DNA from: Capra hircus
Taxonomy: Eukaryota > Chordata > Mammalia > Artiodactyla > Bovidae
DNA length: 64,000 bases
Direction of reading: 5' to 3'
Assembly (NCBI RefSeq): GCF_001704415.2
Contig: NC_030813.1
Span: 11,054,001 to 11,118,000, forward strand
In this document: piece after piece, positions 10,825-23,236 of the stretch
How the letters are laid out: every line of letters starts with the position of its first letter
How positions within the stretch are numbered: the first letter of the stretch is position 1
Notes under the pieces: generated by a model
What the model saw: the letters and a program-made list of their open reading frames with translations, nothing else
Told to the model about the DNA's origin: nothing
Databases searched by the model: none
Program-made: the position numbers and the translations under genes

Positions 10825-13395
10825 TTCAAGGAAAGAAAACTACAGGCCAATATCACTGATGAACATAGATGCAAAAATCCTCAACAAAATTCTAGCAATC
10901 AGAATCCAACAACACATTAAAAAGATCATACACCATGACCAAGTGGGCTTTATCCCAGGGATGCAAGGATTCTTCAATATCCGCAAATCCATCAATGTAA
11001 TTCACCACATTAACAAATTGAAAAATAAAAACCATATGATTATCTCAATAGATGCAGAGAAGGCCTTTGACAAAATTCAACATCCATTTATGATAAAAAC
11101 TCTCCAGAAAGCAGGAATAGAAGGAACATACCTCAACATAATAAAAGCTATATATGACAAACCCACAGCAAACATTATCCTCAATGGTGAAAAATTGAAA
11201 GCATTTCCCCTAAAGTCAGGAACAAGACAAGGGTGCCCACTGTCACTGCTACTATTCAACATAGTTCTGGAAGTTTTGGCCACAGCATTCAGAGCAGAAA
11301 AAGAAATAAAAGGAATCCAAATTGGAAAAGAAGAAGCAAAACTCTCACTGTTTGCAGATGACATGATCCTCTACATGGAAAACCCTAAAGACTCCACCAG
11401 AAAATTACTAGAGCTCATCAATGAATATAGTAAAGTTGCAGGATATAAAATCAACACACAGAAATCCCTTGCATTCCTATACACTAATAATGAGAAAGTA
11501 GAAAAAGAAATTAAGGAAACAATTCCATTCACCATTGCAATGAAAAGAATAAAATACTTAGGAATATATCTACCTAAAGAAACTAAAGACCTATATATAG
11601 AAAACTATAAAACACTGATGAAAGAAATCAAAGAGGACACTAATAGATGGAGAAATATACCATGTTCATGGATTGGAAGAATCAATATAGTGAAAATGAG
11701 TATACTACCCAAAGCAATTTACAAATTCAATGCAACCCCTGTCAAGCTACCAGCCACATTTTTCACAGAACTAGAACAAATAATTTCAAGATTTGTATGG
11801 AAATACAAAAAGCCTCGAATAGCCAAAGCAATCTTGAGAAAGAAGAATGGAACTGGAGGAATCAACTTGCCTGACTTCAGGCTCTACTACAAAGCCACAG
11901 TCATCAAGACAGTATGGTACTGGCACAAAGACAGACATATAGATCAATGGAACAAAATAGAAAGCCCAGAGATAAATCCACACACATATGGACACCTTAT
12001 CTTTGACAAAGGAGGCAAGAATATACAATGGAGTAAAGACAATCTCTTTAACAAGTGGTGCTGGGAAAACTGGTCAACCACTTGTAAAAGAATGAAACTA
12101 GATCACTTTCTAACACCACACACAAAAATAAACTCAAAATGGATTAAAGATCTAAATGTAAGATCAGAAACTATAAAACTCCTAGAGGAGAACATAGGCA
12201 AAACACTCTCAGACATAAATCACAGCAGGATCCTCTATGATCCACCTCCCAGAATTCTGGAAATAAAAGCAAAAATAAACAAATGGGATCTAATTAAAAT
12301 TAAAAGCTTCTGCACAACAAAGGAAAATATAAGCAAGGTGAAAAGACAGCCTTCTGAATGGGAGAAAATAATAGCAAATGAAGCAACTGACAAACAACTA
12401 ATCTCAAAAATATACAAGCAACTTATGCAGCTCAATTCCAGAAAAATAAACGACCCAATCAAAAAATGGGCCAAAGAACTACATAGACATTTCTCCAAAG
12501 AAGACATATGGATGGCTAACAAACACATGAAAAGATGCTCAACATCACTCATTATTAGAGAAATGCAAATCAAAACCACAATGAGGTACCACTTCACACC
12601 AGTCAGAATGGCTGCGATCCAAAAATCTGCAAGCAATAAATGCTGGAGAGGGTGTGGAGAAAAGGGAACCCTCCTACACTGTTGGTGGGAATGCAAACTA
12701 GTACAGCCACTATGGAGAACAGTGTGAAGATTCCTTAAAAAATTGCAAATAGAACTACCTTATGACCCAGCAATCCCACTGCTGGGCATACACACCAAGG
12801 AAACCAGAATTGAAAGAGACACATGTACCCCAATGTTCATCGCAGCACTGTTTACAATAGCCAGGACATGGAAACAACCTAGATGTCCATCAGCAGATGA
12901 ATGGATAAGAAAGCTGTGGTACATATACACAATGGAGTATTACTCAGCCATTAAAAAGAATTCATTTGAATCAGTTCTGATGAGACGGATGAAACTGGAG
13001 CCGATTATACAGAGTGAAGTAAGCCAGAAAGAAAAACACCAATACAGTATACTAACACATATATATGGAATTTAGGAAGATGGCAATGACGACCCTGTAT
13101 GCAAGACAGGAAAAAAGACACAGATGTGTATAACGGACTTTTGGACTCAGAGGGAGAGGGCGAGGGTGGGATGATTTGGGAGAATGGCATTCTAACATGT
13201 ATACTGTCATGTAAGAATTGAATCGCCAGTCTATGTCTGATGCAGGATACAGCATGCTTGGGTCTGGTGCATGGGGATGACCCAGAGAGATGTTATGGGG
13301 AGGGAAGTGGGAGGGGGGTTCATGTTTGGGAACGCATGTAAGAATTAAAGATTTTAAAATTTCAAAAATAAAAAAAAAACTAAAAAAAATAAAAA
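10825..13395 (+). mobile_element. Young ruminant L1, 5'-truncated, ORF2 to poly-A
   Basis: The copy begins within the RT domain ('gaaagaaaactacaggcc') and continues through the rest of ORF2, the bovine-type 3'-UTR (from about 13076, 'ggcaatgacgaccctgtat') and an A-rich tail at 13365-13425. Its reading frame is almost undamaged, so it is one of the youngest insertions here. No clear target-site duplication was found. Confidence 0.92.
10826..13075 (+). pseudogene. L1 ORF2 C-terminal two-thirds (reverse transcriptase and zinc knuckle), one nonsense codon
   Basis: The open frame is continuous from 10742 (the first ~28 codons are flanking DNA) to a TGA at 12725-12727. It then continues in the same frame to the natural end at 13075. 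Visible RT motifs include KENYRPISLMN, the FDKIQHPF box, SGTRQGCPLS, and the catalytic FADD (11351-11362). The C-terminal Cys-rich segment reads CWRGCGEKGTLLHCWWEC. The TGA sits where the family has Trp (PLWRTVW), so a single G-to-A change explains it. The endonuclease domain and N-terminal RT part are missing. The encoded protein would nick and reverse-transcribe its own RNA in an intact L1, but this copy cannot. Confidence 0.9.
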
Positions 13396-13411
13396 TAAAT
13401 AAATTTAAAAA

Positions 13412-13510
13412 AGAAAATTCCATGGACAGAGGAGCCTGCTGGACTATCGTCCATGGGCTCGCAGAGTCAGACACAACTGAGCAACTGAACACACACACAC
13501 ACACTCGCGC
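13412..13510 (+). mobile_element. Bov-tA 3' fragment with short (CA)n
   Basis: It starts 'attccatggacagaggagc', ends 'gagcaactgaac' and runs into an (AC)n and 'tcgcgcgcac' tract. Only the 3' third of a Bov-tA is present. It directly follows the L1 poly-A tail. Confidence 0.85.
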
Positions 13511-13514
13511 GCAC

Positions 13515-13965
13515 ATGCGCCATGGAATATTACTCGACCATTAAAAAGAATGAAACAATGCCATTTACAGCAACATGGCTGAACCTAGAGCTTATCATAC
13601 TAAATGAAGTAAGTTAGAAAGAGAAAGTCAAATACCATATAATATCACTTATATGTGAAAACTAAAATATGACACAAAAAAACATATCTATGAACAAAAC
13701 CGACTCACAGACACATACATCAGACTTGTGGTTGCTAAAGGGGAGAAGGGTAGAGGAGGGAAAGATTGGGAGTTAGGGAACAGCAAATACAAACTACTGT
13801 ATAGCACAGGAACTATATTCAATAGCTTGTGATAAACCATAATGGAAAATAATATGAAAAAAGAATATATATGTACAATTGAGTTTCTTTGTTGTACAGC
13901 AGAAATTAACACAATATTGTTAATGTAAATACTTTAATAAAAATTTTTAAGAAAAAAAAAACAGT
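13515..13965 (+). mobile_element. Older L1 3' end
   Basis: It begins at the C-terminal ORF2 block ('atggaatattactcgaccat') and continues with an L1MA-like 3'-UTR ('acttgtggttgctaaagg', 'gttgtacagcagaaattaac') to an A-rich tail at 13940-13962. It is more diverged than the L1 just upstream. Confidence 0.8.
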
Positions 13966-14018
13966 TTTCTGTTCACTATGAACCAAAGTACTTTTATTCT
14001 CACAATAACCTTATGATG

Positions 14019-14232
14019 TGGGCTTCCCTGGTGGCTCAGAGGTTAAAGCATCTGCCTGGAATGCTGGAGACCCGGGTTTGATCCCTGGGTCGGGAAGATC
14101 CCCTGGAGAAGGAAATGGCAACCCACTCCAGTACTCTTGCCTGGAGAATCCCATGGAGGGAGGAGCCTGGTAGGCTACAGTCCATGGGGTCGCAAAGAGT
14201 CGGATACAACTGAGTGACTTCACACTTTCACA
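14019..14232 (+). mobile_element. Bov-tA SINE
   Basis: A well-preserved full-length copy. The head is 'gggcttccctggtggctcag', with an RNA polymerase III B-box-like 'ggtttgatccc' and the end 'cggatacaactgagtgac'. Confidence 0.95.
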
Positions 14233-14365
14233 GATTATCCCCAGTTTGCAGATGGAGTCACTGAGGTTCTGAGAGGATAAATAACTTCCTCAAGGCCAAT
14301 AGTTAAAAAATGATGAAGTCAGAAGTCACAGACGGTTGCATCTGGTACCAAGCTCTGTGCTTTTT
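14233..14365 (-). repeat. MIR/L2-type ancient repeat
   Basis: The sequence 'gattatccccagtttgcag', then 'aataacttcctcaaggcc' follows the common mammalian 'fraction-of-MIR/L2' block. It is short and old. Confidence 0.5.
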
Positions 14366-16552
14366 TTCCTCATCCAGTCTCCCTGGAAAGTGCAGCTGTT
14401 CCATTTGAAGACATCACATAACATTTTTTAAAGAAGTTTATAATTGATGTTTGCTTTGACATTTTCTAAAGGTCTTTGTAAACCTCTAAGAGGATTATCA
14501 ATTTTGCTGCACCTCTCTTGAGTTTTATGCTTTATTCCAAGTATGATTTAACTTTAAACACTTTATTACCTAAAGTGAACACAGGTTTTATTATCTCTGC
14601 CAGACATCTCATTTAGCACAGTCTTAATATTTGACTTAGTATATTCTTCAAGGTCATTGTCCACCTACTCCCTTAGACTTCTTAATATTCGATAAGAAAT
14701 ACCCAGTTCTATGATCTGTATATTCATCACCTGCCTAAAGTACACAGAACCAAAATCCATTTAGCGTAAGACGTAGTAAAACGAACCACTTCTTGCAAAG
14801 GCCATCTGAAAAAATACCCCTATTTTCCAAAGAAAGGACTACAAAGTGAAATATTCACTTTGGTGGCAAAGGGGACAGTTGTTCTTTTGCTCAAAAACAT
14901 GTGCTTTTTTGAGATATAAAAATCTGTGAAAATTGGTTTGAAAATGTAGATGTGCATCTTTAATACCATGGAGGATATTATTTAAGAAAGTATGATAATA
15001 TCCAGCCTGCCTAAACGTGAAGTCACAGCAGAGATGTGTGCATTAGAACCAGGAGGTGGACATGACGTTTAAAAAGAGAAGAAAGAAGGGAAAAAGAAAG
15101 AAGAGGAAGAAGGGAGGGAGGGAAGGGAGGAAAGAGGGAAGGGGGAAGAAATAAAGGAAAATAAATTCAAAATAGGAATAAATTAGTGGTTCTGATCTTC
15201 AGAGTACCAAAAATGTGCAATGAGAAGACAAATCCAAACAAATATGGAATGTAAGATTCAATAGCTAACTATCATGATCTCTACAGAAGAAATAGGGACC
15301 AATTGTTTTTCTTAGGGCCAAAGTCAAGGGTTTCTCACTGGTCAGTAAAGTAGTAACAAGGCCAACAAAATTAAGGGAGTTAAGGAGGAAATGTTTATCA
15401 AATGCCAAAAAAAATAGTGAATTAACAGGAAAATGATATATTATACATAGAATATTGTTTAAGAGGGTTTGAGAATCATAACTCCTCTCATTTTAAATCC
15501 AATCTGTGTTATTGTGTGTAGGTATGTCTCTTAAGTTTTAGTTTCTTCAGAAATTAAATGAGCATATTAGGGCAGTTGCAACACCTAGAATTTAGGTTTG
15601 TACGTACTTGTGATTAGACATTTTTAAACTTCAGCTCTCTCCTCTTACTCAATGACTAGGCAAATAAATGCTTTTAAGCTTGAGCCTTAATAAGTAAGCA
15701 GCTTGACAATGAACTGATTCTACTTCTCAGGTGTATTATTTCTACCTGTAATTTCCATCATTTGCAGTGGAGTATACTTGCATTCTAAGATAGTACTTGC
15801 TGTAATGAATAAGGGGGAAAGCAGCAGAATTAATGTCCAGACTCCAGTAAAATTTGTTAGGATCCAGACAACCAATTATATGAGAAAAATCTTCCTCCCT
15901 TTCCACCACAGTGAAGACAATAAAGGAAATATGAGATTGCCTAATGACAGCAAGTGGGAAATTTCTAGGTATATTATCAGTGTCCCTTGCTGACCTGTAG
16001 TCCAAAAAGTGAAAAAGGTAAATTGCATGGGGATAATAAACTAATTAGTAGATGAATGTATTCCAGGTGAACAAAGATACTATCTAACATGTCAGGGATT
16101 TTAAATGCCAAATTACATTTAGCTAGATAGTTTGGGATTTCATAGAATAATTACAGAGCAGATCTACACATGGATGTCTGTTTTTGTGCCAGCAGGCAGG
16201 CAGGAGATAGCTCTAAGTTTTAATCACAGAGTCTCTTCTGTGCAGCTGCAGCTGAATGTCAAGTTACCCTTAGTCTAAAGCTCAACACTAAGCCTTATAG
16301 AATTATGTCTAGGCAGAGATTTCCTTAAACAGTTCTTGCTTAAGCATTGTACTTTCTCATTCAGGTTTGAAATCTCCTCCTGCATGATTCTTAAAAAGAT
16401 ACAGATTCCATTGTCACAATATTTCCTGCTTTTTATTTGTCTCTTACTTTACACTAAAAATCACATTTAATTTTTGAAGTAAACTAATATTTACAGTAAT
16501 CCAAGAGTTTGCTGCTGCTTCTTAAAGTAAGGCAAGCTAGATCCTGATATTC
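14366..16552. other. Unique-looking intronic block with a polypurine tract
   Basis: About 2.2 kb with no identified repeat except the purine tract at 15070-15172. A 71-codon frame at 15778-15993 has no recognisable features. Confidence 0.5.
15070..15172 (+). repeat. Polypurine (GA-rich) tract
   Basis: About 100 nt almost entirely A and G ('gaagggagggagggaaggg'). It is simple sequence of the type that is length-variable and can form triplex structures. Confidence 0.85.
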
Positions 16553-16670
16553 TTTGTTGTTGTTAAGTTGCTCTGTCTTGTGTGTGACTCTTTGTGACTC
16601 CTTGGACTGTAGCATACTAGGCTTCCCTGTCCTTCAGTCTCTCCTGGAGTTTGCTCAAACTCATGCCATT
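16553..16670 (-). mobile_element. BovB 3'-end / related SINE fragment
   Basis: 'gttgttgttaagttgctctg' and 'ctcctggagtttgctcaaac' match the BovB 3' terminus rather than the Bov-tA body. It is heavily truncated. Confidence 0.7.
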
Positions 16671-17756
16671 CTTAAAAGTTTTAATTCATAAATTGTTTGG
16701 TTTCCCCTATGGACACTGATTTCAAATCAGATTCTTTGAGAACAAAAACTTCAGCACATTTAGGAATTCTTGGTTTCACATTTGCCTCTGGTTGCTCTAT
16801 CGCTGTTTTCTAAGCAGAATTCACAGTGGACTCATTCCTATTATGCACCTCTTAAAAAGCACCTACATAGGTGTATGTGACAGATAATATCACATACTCA
16901 CTATAATGCACAACTATTTCTTATCTTTTTCTGGTTTTCTCAGTTCTCCTGTGAGTTCCTTTGTTTGCAAGGGGTTCATAAATCTAAGCCCTCTGTACTC
17001 ACATAAAAATATTCAAAACTTCTGTTTGTTATTTGCCAACAAGCGGGCAAGAGATAAGGAGATGGGGGAAATCCAGATCCGTGTAAACTGCTGGACTTCT
17101 TTCTTTCCATCTTTCATTACATGTTTCTCATTTTCTCATTGAATGAAGTAGCCGATGGTATCTAAGAGTAAGAGAAATAAATTTTTCCTATCAAAAATGT
17201 TTAGTTCTACCAAAAAAATACATGGTAAAGAGCAAAACTATAAACACAAAAAAGGTTTGTAATACTTTACAAGTTAGACAATACCCAATAGTATACAACC
17301 TGCTCTCTTTTTTAGAGTTCACAACCTGATTGCTTACGTCACAAATATTTTATTTCTTTTGATCAAGAACTGGCAGTGTGAAATCTTCACACAAAGTGGA
17401 GAAAACCCACAGGAAAACAGTAAAGTGCTATCAGGAAGTGTTTTCTGCATCTGTCTAAAGAGCTCCTCAGTGAATCCAGGGACTCATCTCTGTGTTCTGA
17501 AGAACTTGATGGACATTTAGTTGTTTGTCTGATTCCAAGAACGAAATAGGAGATCTGCTGGAGCAATACTTCTCTACTACACAGGACAGTGAACAAGCCC
17601 CCCGTGAAGCCATGCCTGCCTTTATTTATCACCCTGTAAATATCTTTCTCATTGCTAATGGCTCAGTGATCTCTCCTATCTGGCCTCATGCTTTCTTAAG
17701 CTATATTCCACTGTCCAGCCACATAAATCCTCTGCTCCTGCTGAAACGGTGTGCTC
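16671..17756. other. Intronic sequence, nothing assigned
   Basis: AT-rich with no repeat recognised. A 78-codon frame at 16906-17142 and an 81-codon minus frame at 17387-17632 lack any family signature. Confidence 0.45.
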
Positions 17757-18340
17757 ACTGTCTTAGTATGCTGGGGCTGCCAAAACAAAATGCCACAGAC
17801 CAGTGGCTTCATCAGCAGTTACCTTGTCACAGCTCTGGAGGCTAGAAGGCCATGGTCCTGAGACCTCGCTCCTTACCTTGCAGACAGGTCCTGCCATGAT
17901 CTTTGTTCTGTGCTCACGCATCCTTGATATCACTTTCTTCTTATAATAATACGAGTTAAATTGTCTTGGGGCCAATACTGGGCTTCCCAGGTGGCTCAGT
18001 GGTTAAAGAATCCATCTGCTAATGCAAGACCCACAGGAGACACAGGTTCAGCCCCTGGGTGGAGAAGATCCCCTGGAGGAGGAAATGGCTACCCACACCA
18101 GGATTCCAGATTGAATAATATTATTGCCTGAATAATCTCATGGACAGAGGAGCCTGGCAGACTACAGTCCATGGGATTGCAGAGAGTCAGACACGACTGA
18201 ACTTGCAGACACAGGGTCAGTACTAAAGGCTACACTTTAATGTAATCACTTCTTTAAAGCCTCTGTCTTTAAAAACAGTCATGTTTTGACATATTGGGGG
18301 TGAGGGCTTCAGCAAATGAATTTTAGGGGAACACAATCAG
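17757..18340 (-). mobile_element. MaLR-type LTR (MLT1/MST class), split by a Bov-tA
   Basis: 'cttagtatgctggggctgcc', 'aaaatgccacagaccagtgg' and 'cacagctctggaggctagaa' are the reverse complement of a MaLR LTR 3' end. The other part continues after the SINE ('cagcaaatgaattttagggg'). No internal genes were seen. Confidence 0.75.
17985..18212 (+). mobile_element. Bov-tA SINE inserted in the MaLR LTR
   Basis: The head is 'gggcttcccaggtggctcag' and the tail 'gtcagacacgactgaac'. It contains an internal ~20-nt insertion around 18105-18130 relative to other copies. Confidence 0.92.
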
Positions 18341-18562
18341 CTCATAAGTTGCTTTTCTCCTATGTTTCCCATTTTCATGCTTTTCTTCCTATACAGAGTG
18401 AAATAATACTAAATGCTTTCTTCTGAAGTTGGTCAAAATTTGCTTACAGTCAAAGTCTAATTGAAGTTCCACCCATTTTTCAAATTCTTCCTGGACCATG
18501 GAACACACTGAAGACCTCCTCTCTGTTTTCAAAGCAAATGTGTTCATCCAACTGCCTTGTAA
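18341..18562. other. Unassigned intronic sequence
   Basis: No gene and no recognised repeat. Confidence 0.45.
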
Positions 18563-19320
18563 CTTAAAATATTTAAATTAAAGGGAAAGCAATCTTCTAA
18601 ACTCTGCAAGAATTCATGCAATTTGAAATTCTCTTTGTGCTCTTAATAAGATTATTATTTTAAATAATAACTTTGCATTGCTTGTTTTTGTGACATTTTA
18701 CTTTCCTTCTCTGTTAACATTTTCATTGGATTATATTTTCTTTCTGCATAATAATAGTTAATGGTTCCAGGTACGTATAACTTCAGATACTTAAGTAAAA
18801 CTAGGAGAGATGTTAGAAGTGTTCTATAGTCTCTTTTTACATCTGTTATTTCCCTATTAAATGATGATCTCATGAAAATATAAGTATTATATGTTAATAA
18901 TAATTTTATTAAGAGCACAAAGAGAATTCAAATTGCATGAGTACTGGCACAGTTTAAAAGGCTGCTTTTCCTTTAATTTAAATATTTTAAGTAGCCACAT
19001 ATTGATCAAGCAATTCTTCACTTATTTCTTCACAATTTTCTAAATCTCAGTATGGATATTTAAAGTAAAAAATATTTTGGGCTCACTTTCTAGAAAACTC
19101 AATGGAAATTCTATTTTACTTGTAATAACCTTATGCATTTGCTTAGCATGCAACACAGATCCCATTATTGAAATTTAGAAATTTCTGACTCAGTATGTAT
19201 AAAATTGTTTGATCAATATATGGTGGCTTAAAATATTTAAACTAAAGGAAAAACAACTTTTCAAATTTGCAAGCACTCATTCAGTTTGAAAACTATCTCT
19301 TTATGCCCTTGATTTATAAA
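18563..19320. repeat. Three-copy inverted-repeat element of unknown family
   Basis: A ~95-bp unit starting 'cttaaaatatttaaa' occurs three times. The copies are direct at 18563-18658, inverted at 18893-18991 and direct at 19227-19320. Each contains an 'aaaggaaaagca'-like block, a 'gcaa..attcat.caatttga' block and a 'ctctttgtgctcttaat' block. Copies 2 and 3 also match in their outer flanks ('attgatcaagcaatt' versus the complement of 'aattgtttgatcaat'). This looks like terminal repeats of a non-autonomous DNA transposon or a local inverted duplication. No protein was seen. Confidence 0.7.
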
Positions 19321-21729
19321 TTTGTATAGCCAAAAAAAGATGAATTGTACTGCATTTTATTTTTGCAACTTTAAACACATTATTAGTAGAATTGTTATCC
19401 ATTTTATTCATTAATATAAATGTATGCTTTAATAAATGATCACTTTTAATATACAAACAACTAGTTAGTGAAACTATGCTTCAAAATGAGTGGGCTATGA
19501 AAATATATTAGGTTTTCATGCCCTGTTTTTAGCTATTTACATTTCAGTTGAATGTCTTCTTCAAAGTTTATGAATCTTAACACATGACCTAAATTCAACT
19601 CATAGACATGTTTTGTTTGGGAGGAATGTTGTTCACTATTATTTTAAAATGTAAATACATTATCAAAATGTATAGGAAGTTTTAAAAAGTATTATGGCTA
19701 TCTACTAGAAAGTAGAGAGCAAAGAATTCGCTTTTCAGTTCAATACTGATGCCACCACCCCTGATTGTCTTGAATGTGAATTCGAGCTTTCTATCATTTG
19801 CATCTTTTGTTTTGCTTTTATAAATCCAAACTATTTTATTATACTTTAACTACTGCCATAAGTTCTTCTGAGTGTGTGATTCCTATCCTTCTTATACCAG
19901 GAACTATGCAGAATCCAGGGTAAAGAAATGTATAAAAATGATTTCCCTGCTCCAAATGTGCTCACTATCGAGTGGGGAAATAATTAATTAAAATATAATA
20001 AATAGGCATATAAAGCCATATTCAAAATGCTGTGGGAACATAAAAGAGAGAAAAAACTTTCATTCAGATCTTGCCTCTTTGGCCTTTCATTGAAGAAATA
20101 TTACAAAGGAAACATTTATCTCATGTCAGATGTGCTGAAATAAAGACACATGGTATCTATACAAGTACCAAATTAAATCACAGGGACAATTTTCAGGCAC
20201 ATAAATTACTCTGGTTCAGGAGCAAAAGGATCATTAATATGAAAAGTGTTGAATTCAGAGACAATTTGTCATTATTAAAATTAGTGTTCTGTCAATCCAA
20301 AAATCTCTGTTTCAGCAATCCTTTTGTGTTACTGCAGCTGTTGACTGAGTTACCAGATCCAAGTGTTCCAGGAGGTCCAACAGTGAGTGTATTATACTGT
20401 TAAATCTACAGTAGCAGACTGTGGTCTGTAATGGTAGCCTGACAGAGGATGATACATGTTAAACACTCAGATCTCAAAGAACCACTGTAACACATAACCG
20501 CACATGGAGCTGTTTGGGTACTGAGAAGTGGACACATGACAGGGATGTTTCTGTTCACAATGCTATTCATGTATTTAAAAGTATAGCCTGCTGTTGTGCA
20601 GATCAGATTTTGACAGCTTGGAAATTATAGAACATTTTGCTAGTTTAATAAAAAGACTGAGGCCAGCAAAACCCATAGTTATATCAATACCCAACAGAGA
20701 ATGGAAAACAGAAAAATGGTAGACAGAGGTTAAAAAAAATGGTGAAATGGAAAGATACAAATTTTTCTTTGTATGTGATCACTGCAAAACCACAAAGGTC
20801 ACAAGTCACTGAGATGATTTTCACCACAGTAGGGTCAGCCCCAAACCAAACTCATTTTAGCTACCTGGCTTATATTAGTCAAAATTTTAGTACCCCTCTC
20901 TTTAAATATCTTAATATGTATTTTGATATTGTTTGTCCATCATGAGTTTCAGTTGAGGAGTTATTATGATACTCTTCATTCAGCATCAGATGGAGAACCA
21001 TTCATATCCTTCCCTTTGTTGTCTTCAGTAAAAAACAACAAAGGCAAAAAAACACCAAAAAACCAAACAACAGATACTTTTAAATGAGAAACAATACATC
21101 TTGAAAGTTCATTTAAATCATTATTATAAATGGATATAGATTTAACCCATATTAAAAAAAAGTTTTAACATACATATAAGCATTTCCTCTGTTGAAATAT
21201 ATAGATAAGGTAATTTTAAAGATACTATATCACTAGGAACTATTAGAGAACCATATTGGACAACATATGATTACATAAGTTTCTTGAGAACTCTCACATG
21301 TGCTACATTGAACCCTACTTCCAACAAGGTAGAGGATTCTGTAGGAGTATCTTAACCTGAATCCATAACTCTCTAGCTACTTTTAGTTATAAGAACATTA
21401 TAAATATTTTAAGTTGAAAATTGTGATTTTCAACCCAAAGTTTTTTCTGTCTCCCAACGTTGGCTGCATCTGCTTGTCTCCCCAGTAGCTTGAAGATGGT
21501 ATGTGTGTGCATACATGTCTACATATGGATGTGCAAGGGAATGTATTAATATCTGAGGGCATATGTGCATCAGTGCACATGAGTGTATGAAGAGCATATG
21601 TGTGAGTGTGCAGAGTCTGGGGTCTCTTTTTGGCAGTGTGTGTACTCTTAATCCTTGAAAGCCTTCCTGTTCTGGAGCCAAGTTTTCTAAAATAAATGTA
21701 GTACTCTAGCTTTCTTTGTTTCATGTCAG
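19321..21729. other. Unique-looking intronic block
   Basis: About 2.4 kb, AT-rich. A 110-codon open frame at 20071-20403 shows no domain. A TG-rich stretch at 21495-21650 yields overlapping His/Thr-rich frames on the minus strand that are compositional artefacts. Confidence 0.5.
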
Positions 21730-22060
21730 CATGACATAACTTTCTCCATCCTTTTACTTTTAACTTAGTTGAGTCATATTTAAAGTGGGTTACTTGTAGA
21801 CAGCATACAGTTGAGTCTTGGTTTTTTAATCCACTCTTGTAATATCTTTCTTTTAATTGGTGGATTTAAAATATCTACCATTAGAGCAATTATTGATAGT
21901 TGGATTAGTACCTATCATGTTATAATTCTACTTGCTGTATTTCCTCTTGCCCCCTACCCTTTCTGTTTTGGCCTTTGCTGGTTTTAACTGAACATTTTAA
22001 ATTACCCCATTTTATTTTCTCCTTTAGTGTGTCAAATATACCTCATTTTAAAAGATTTTC
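21730..22060 (-). mobile_element. Old L1 fragment
   Basis: 'taaagtgggttacttgtag' and 'ttaattggtggatttaaaa' are typical of L1 ORF2 read in reverse. It is degraded, with no frame. Confidence 0.6.
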
Positions 22061-22714
22061 AGTGGTGGCTCTAGATTTTGAAAAATACATTTTCAACTAA
22101 CCTGAGACTACATTGAAATAATGCTGTTCTGCTTCATATGCAGTTCAGGTGACTTGTACCAGAGTATTCCCATTCTTTCTTCCCATTCCTTATGATGTTC
22201 TGTAGCTATAAGGTGAGTAGTTTAAAGTATAAAAATATACTTTAAAGTTTGAATATGTGGTTAATTATAGAAAGCACATTGAGATAATGTCAGTCTCTGT
22301 CTGCCAATCATTACTAAGAAATCCCTTGTCCCACTTTGTTTCCATCCCATTAATTTAGCAAGTCCCCAATTCTGGAATAATTTAACTGCCTGCTCCCTTC
22401 AGATCTAAAACTGACAAAATGTTAAAGAATATCATACAGCTTGAAGTCTCTATGAATTGATGTGATCTCAACAGGACCCTCAGAGCAACCACAGCAAGAG
22501 ACTGTGCTTTCCTTTAAACTTTCTGTCTGGTTCTCTATTACCACTGTTTTAAGCTTTTGTTTCTCTTAATCTCTTCTTCTATTTATTCCTTTTGGTAAAA
22601 TTGTTTCAGTATCCATCAAGTTACTTAGCCCAGAAAACTAAATGTCATCTTTGATTACTTCTTTGTTTCACTTTTCACATATAATCAAACAGGTCATTAG
22701 AGATTCATTATTTT
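22061..22714. other. Unassigned intronic sequence
   Basis: No repeat was identified with confidence and no coding frame was seen. Confidence 0.4.
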
Positions 22715-23236
22715 TTTCCTGTCTTTATAGAGGTATAATTGACATATAATATCATGTAAGTTTAAGATGTACAACAAGGTGATTTGATGCACGTACATCA
22801 CAAAATGATTACCACAGTAAGGTTATCATCATGATTTTGAATAATTATCATGTGGTGTGTGTATAGTAAGAGCAATTATGGTTTACTCTCTTGGCAAATT
22901 TTGAGTATATACTAGAGTATATAATACAGTATTTTTAGCTATAATCACCATGCTGTACATTAGATCCTCAGAATCTATTCCTCTTATAGCTGGAAATTTA
23001 TACACTTTGACCAACATCTCCCCATTTCTCCTATCTCAGAGCCCCTGGTAACCAACATTTTACTCCTTGTTACTATGAATTTGGCTTTTTTAGATTCCAG
23101 ATATAAGTGATATCACATGATACTTGATTTCCTTTGTTTGCCTTATTTCCCTAAGCAGAAGGCTCTCAAAGTCTATTTATAGTGTCTCAAATGAAAGGAT
23201 GTCCTCCTTTCTCGTGGCTGAATAATATTCCATGAT
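22715..23236 (-). mobile_element. Old L1 (L1M-type) 3' end
   Basis: 'tagaggtataattgacatat', 'catgctgtacattagatcc', 'gcccctggtaaccaacatt' and 'ggctgaataatattccatg' are the reverse-oriented L1M 3' region. Confidence 0.8.

Noticed and set aside
10742..12727. 661-codon open frame as a host gene
   Set aside because: It carries L1 ORF2 reverse transcriptase motifs (FADD, SGTRQGCP), a bovine L1 3'-UTR and a poly-A tail. It is a retrotransposon relic with a nonsense codon.
20071..20403. 110-codon open frame
   Set aside because: No domain, no repeat, no splice-site context matching NDST. AT-rich sequence makes frames of this length by chance.
21398..21724. Two overlapping His/Thr-rich minus frames
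   Set aside because: They come from a TG-rich stretch and share no coding features.
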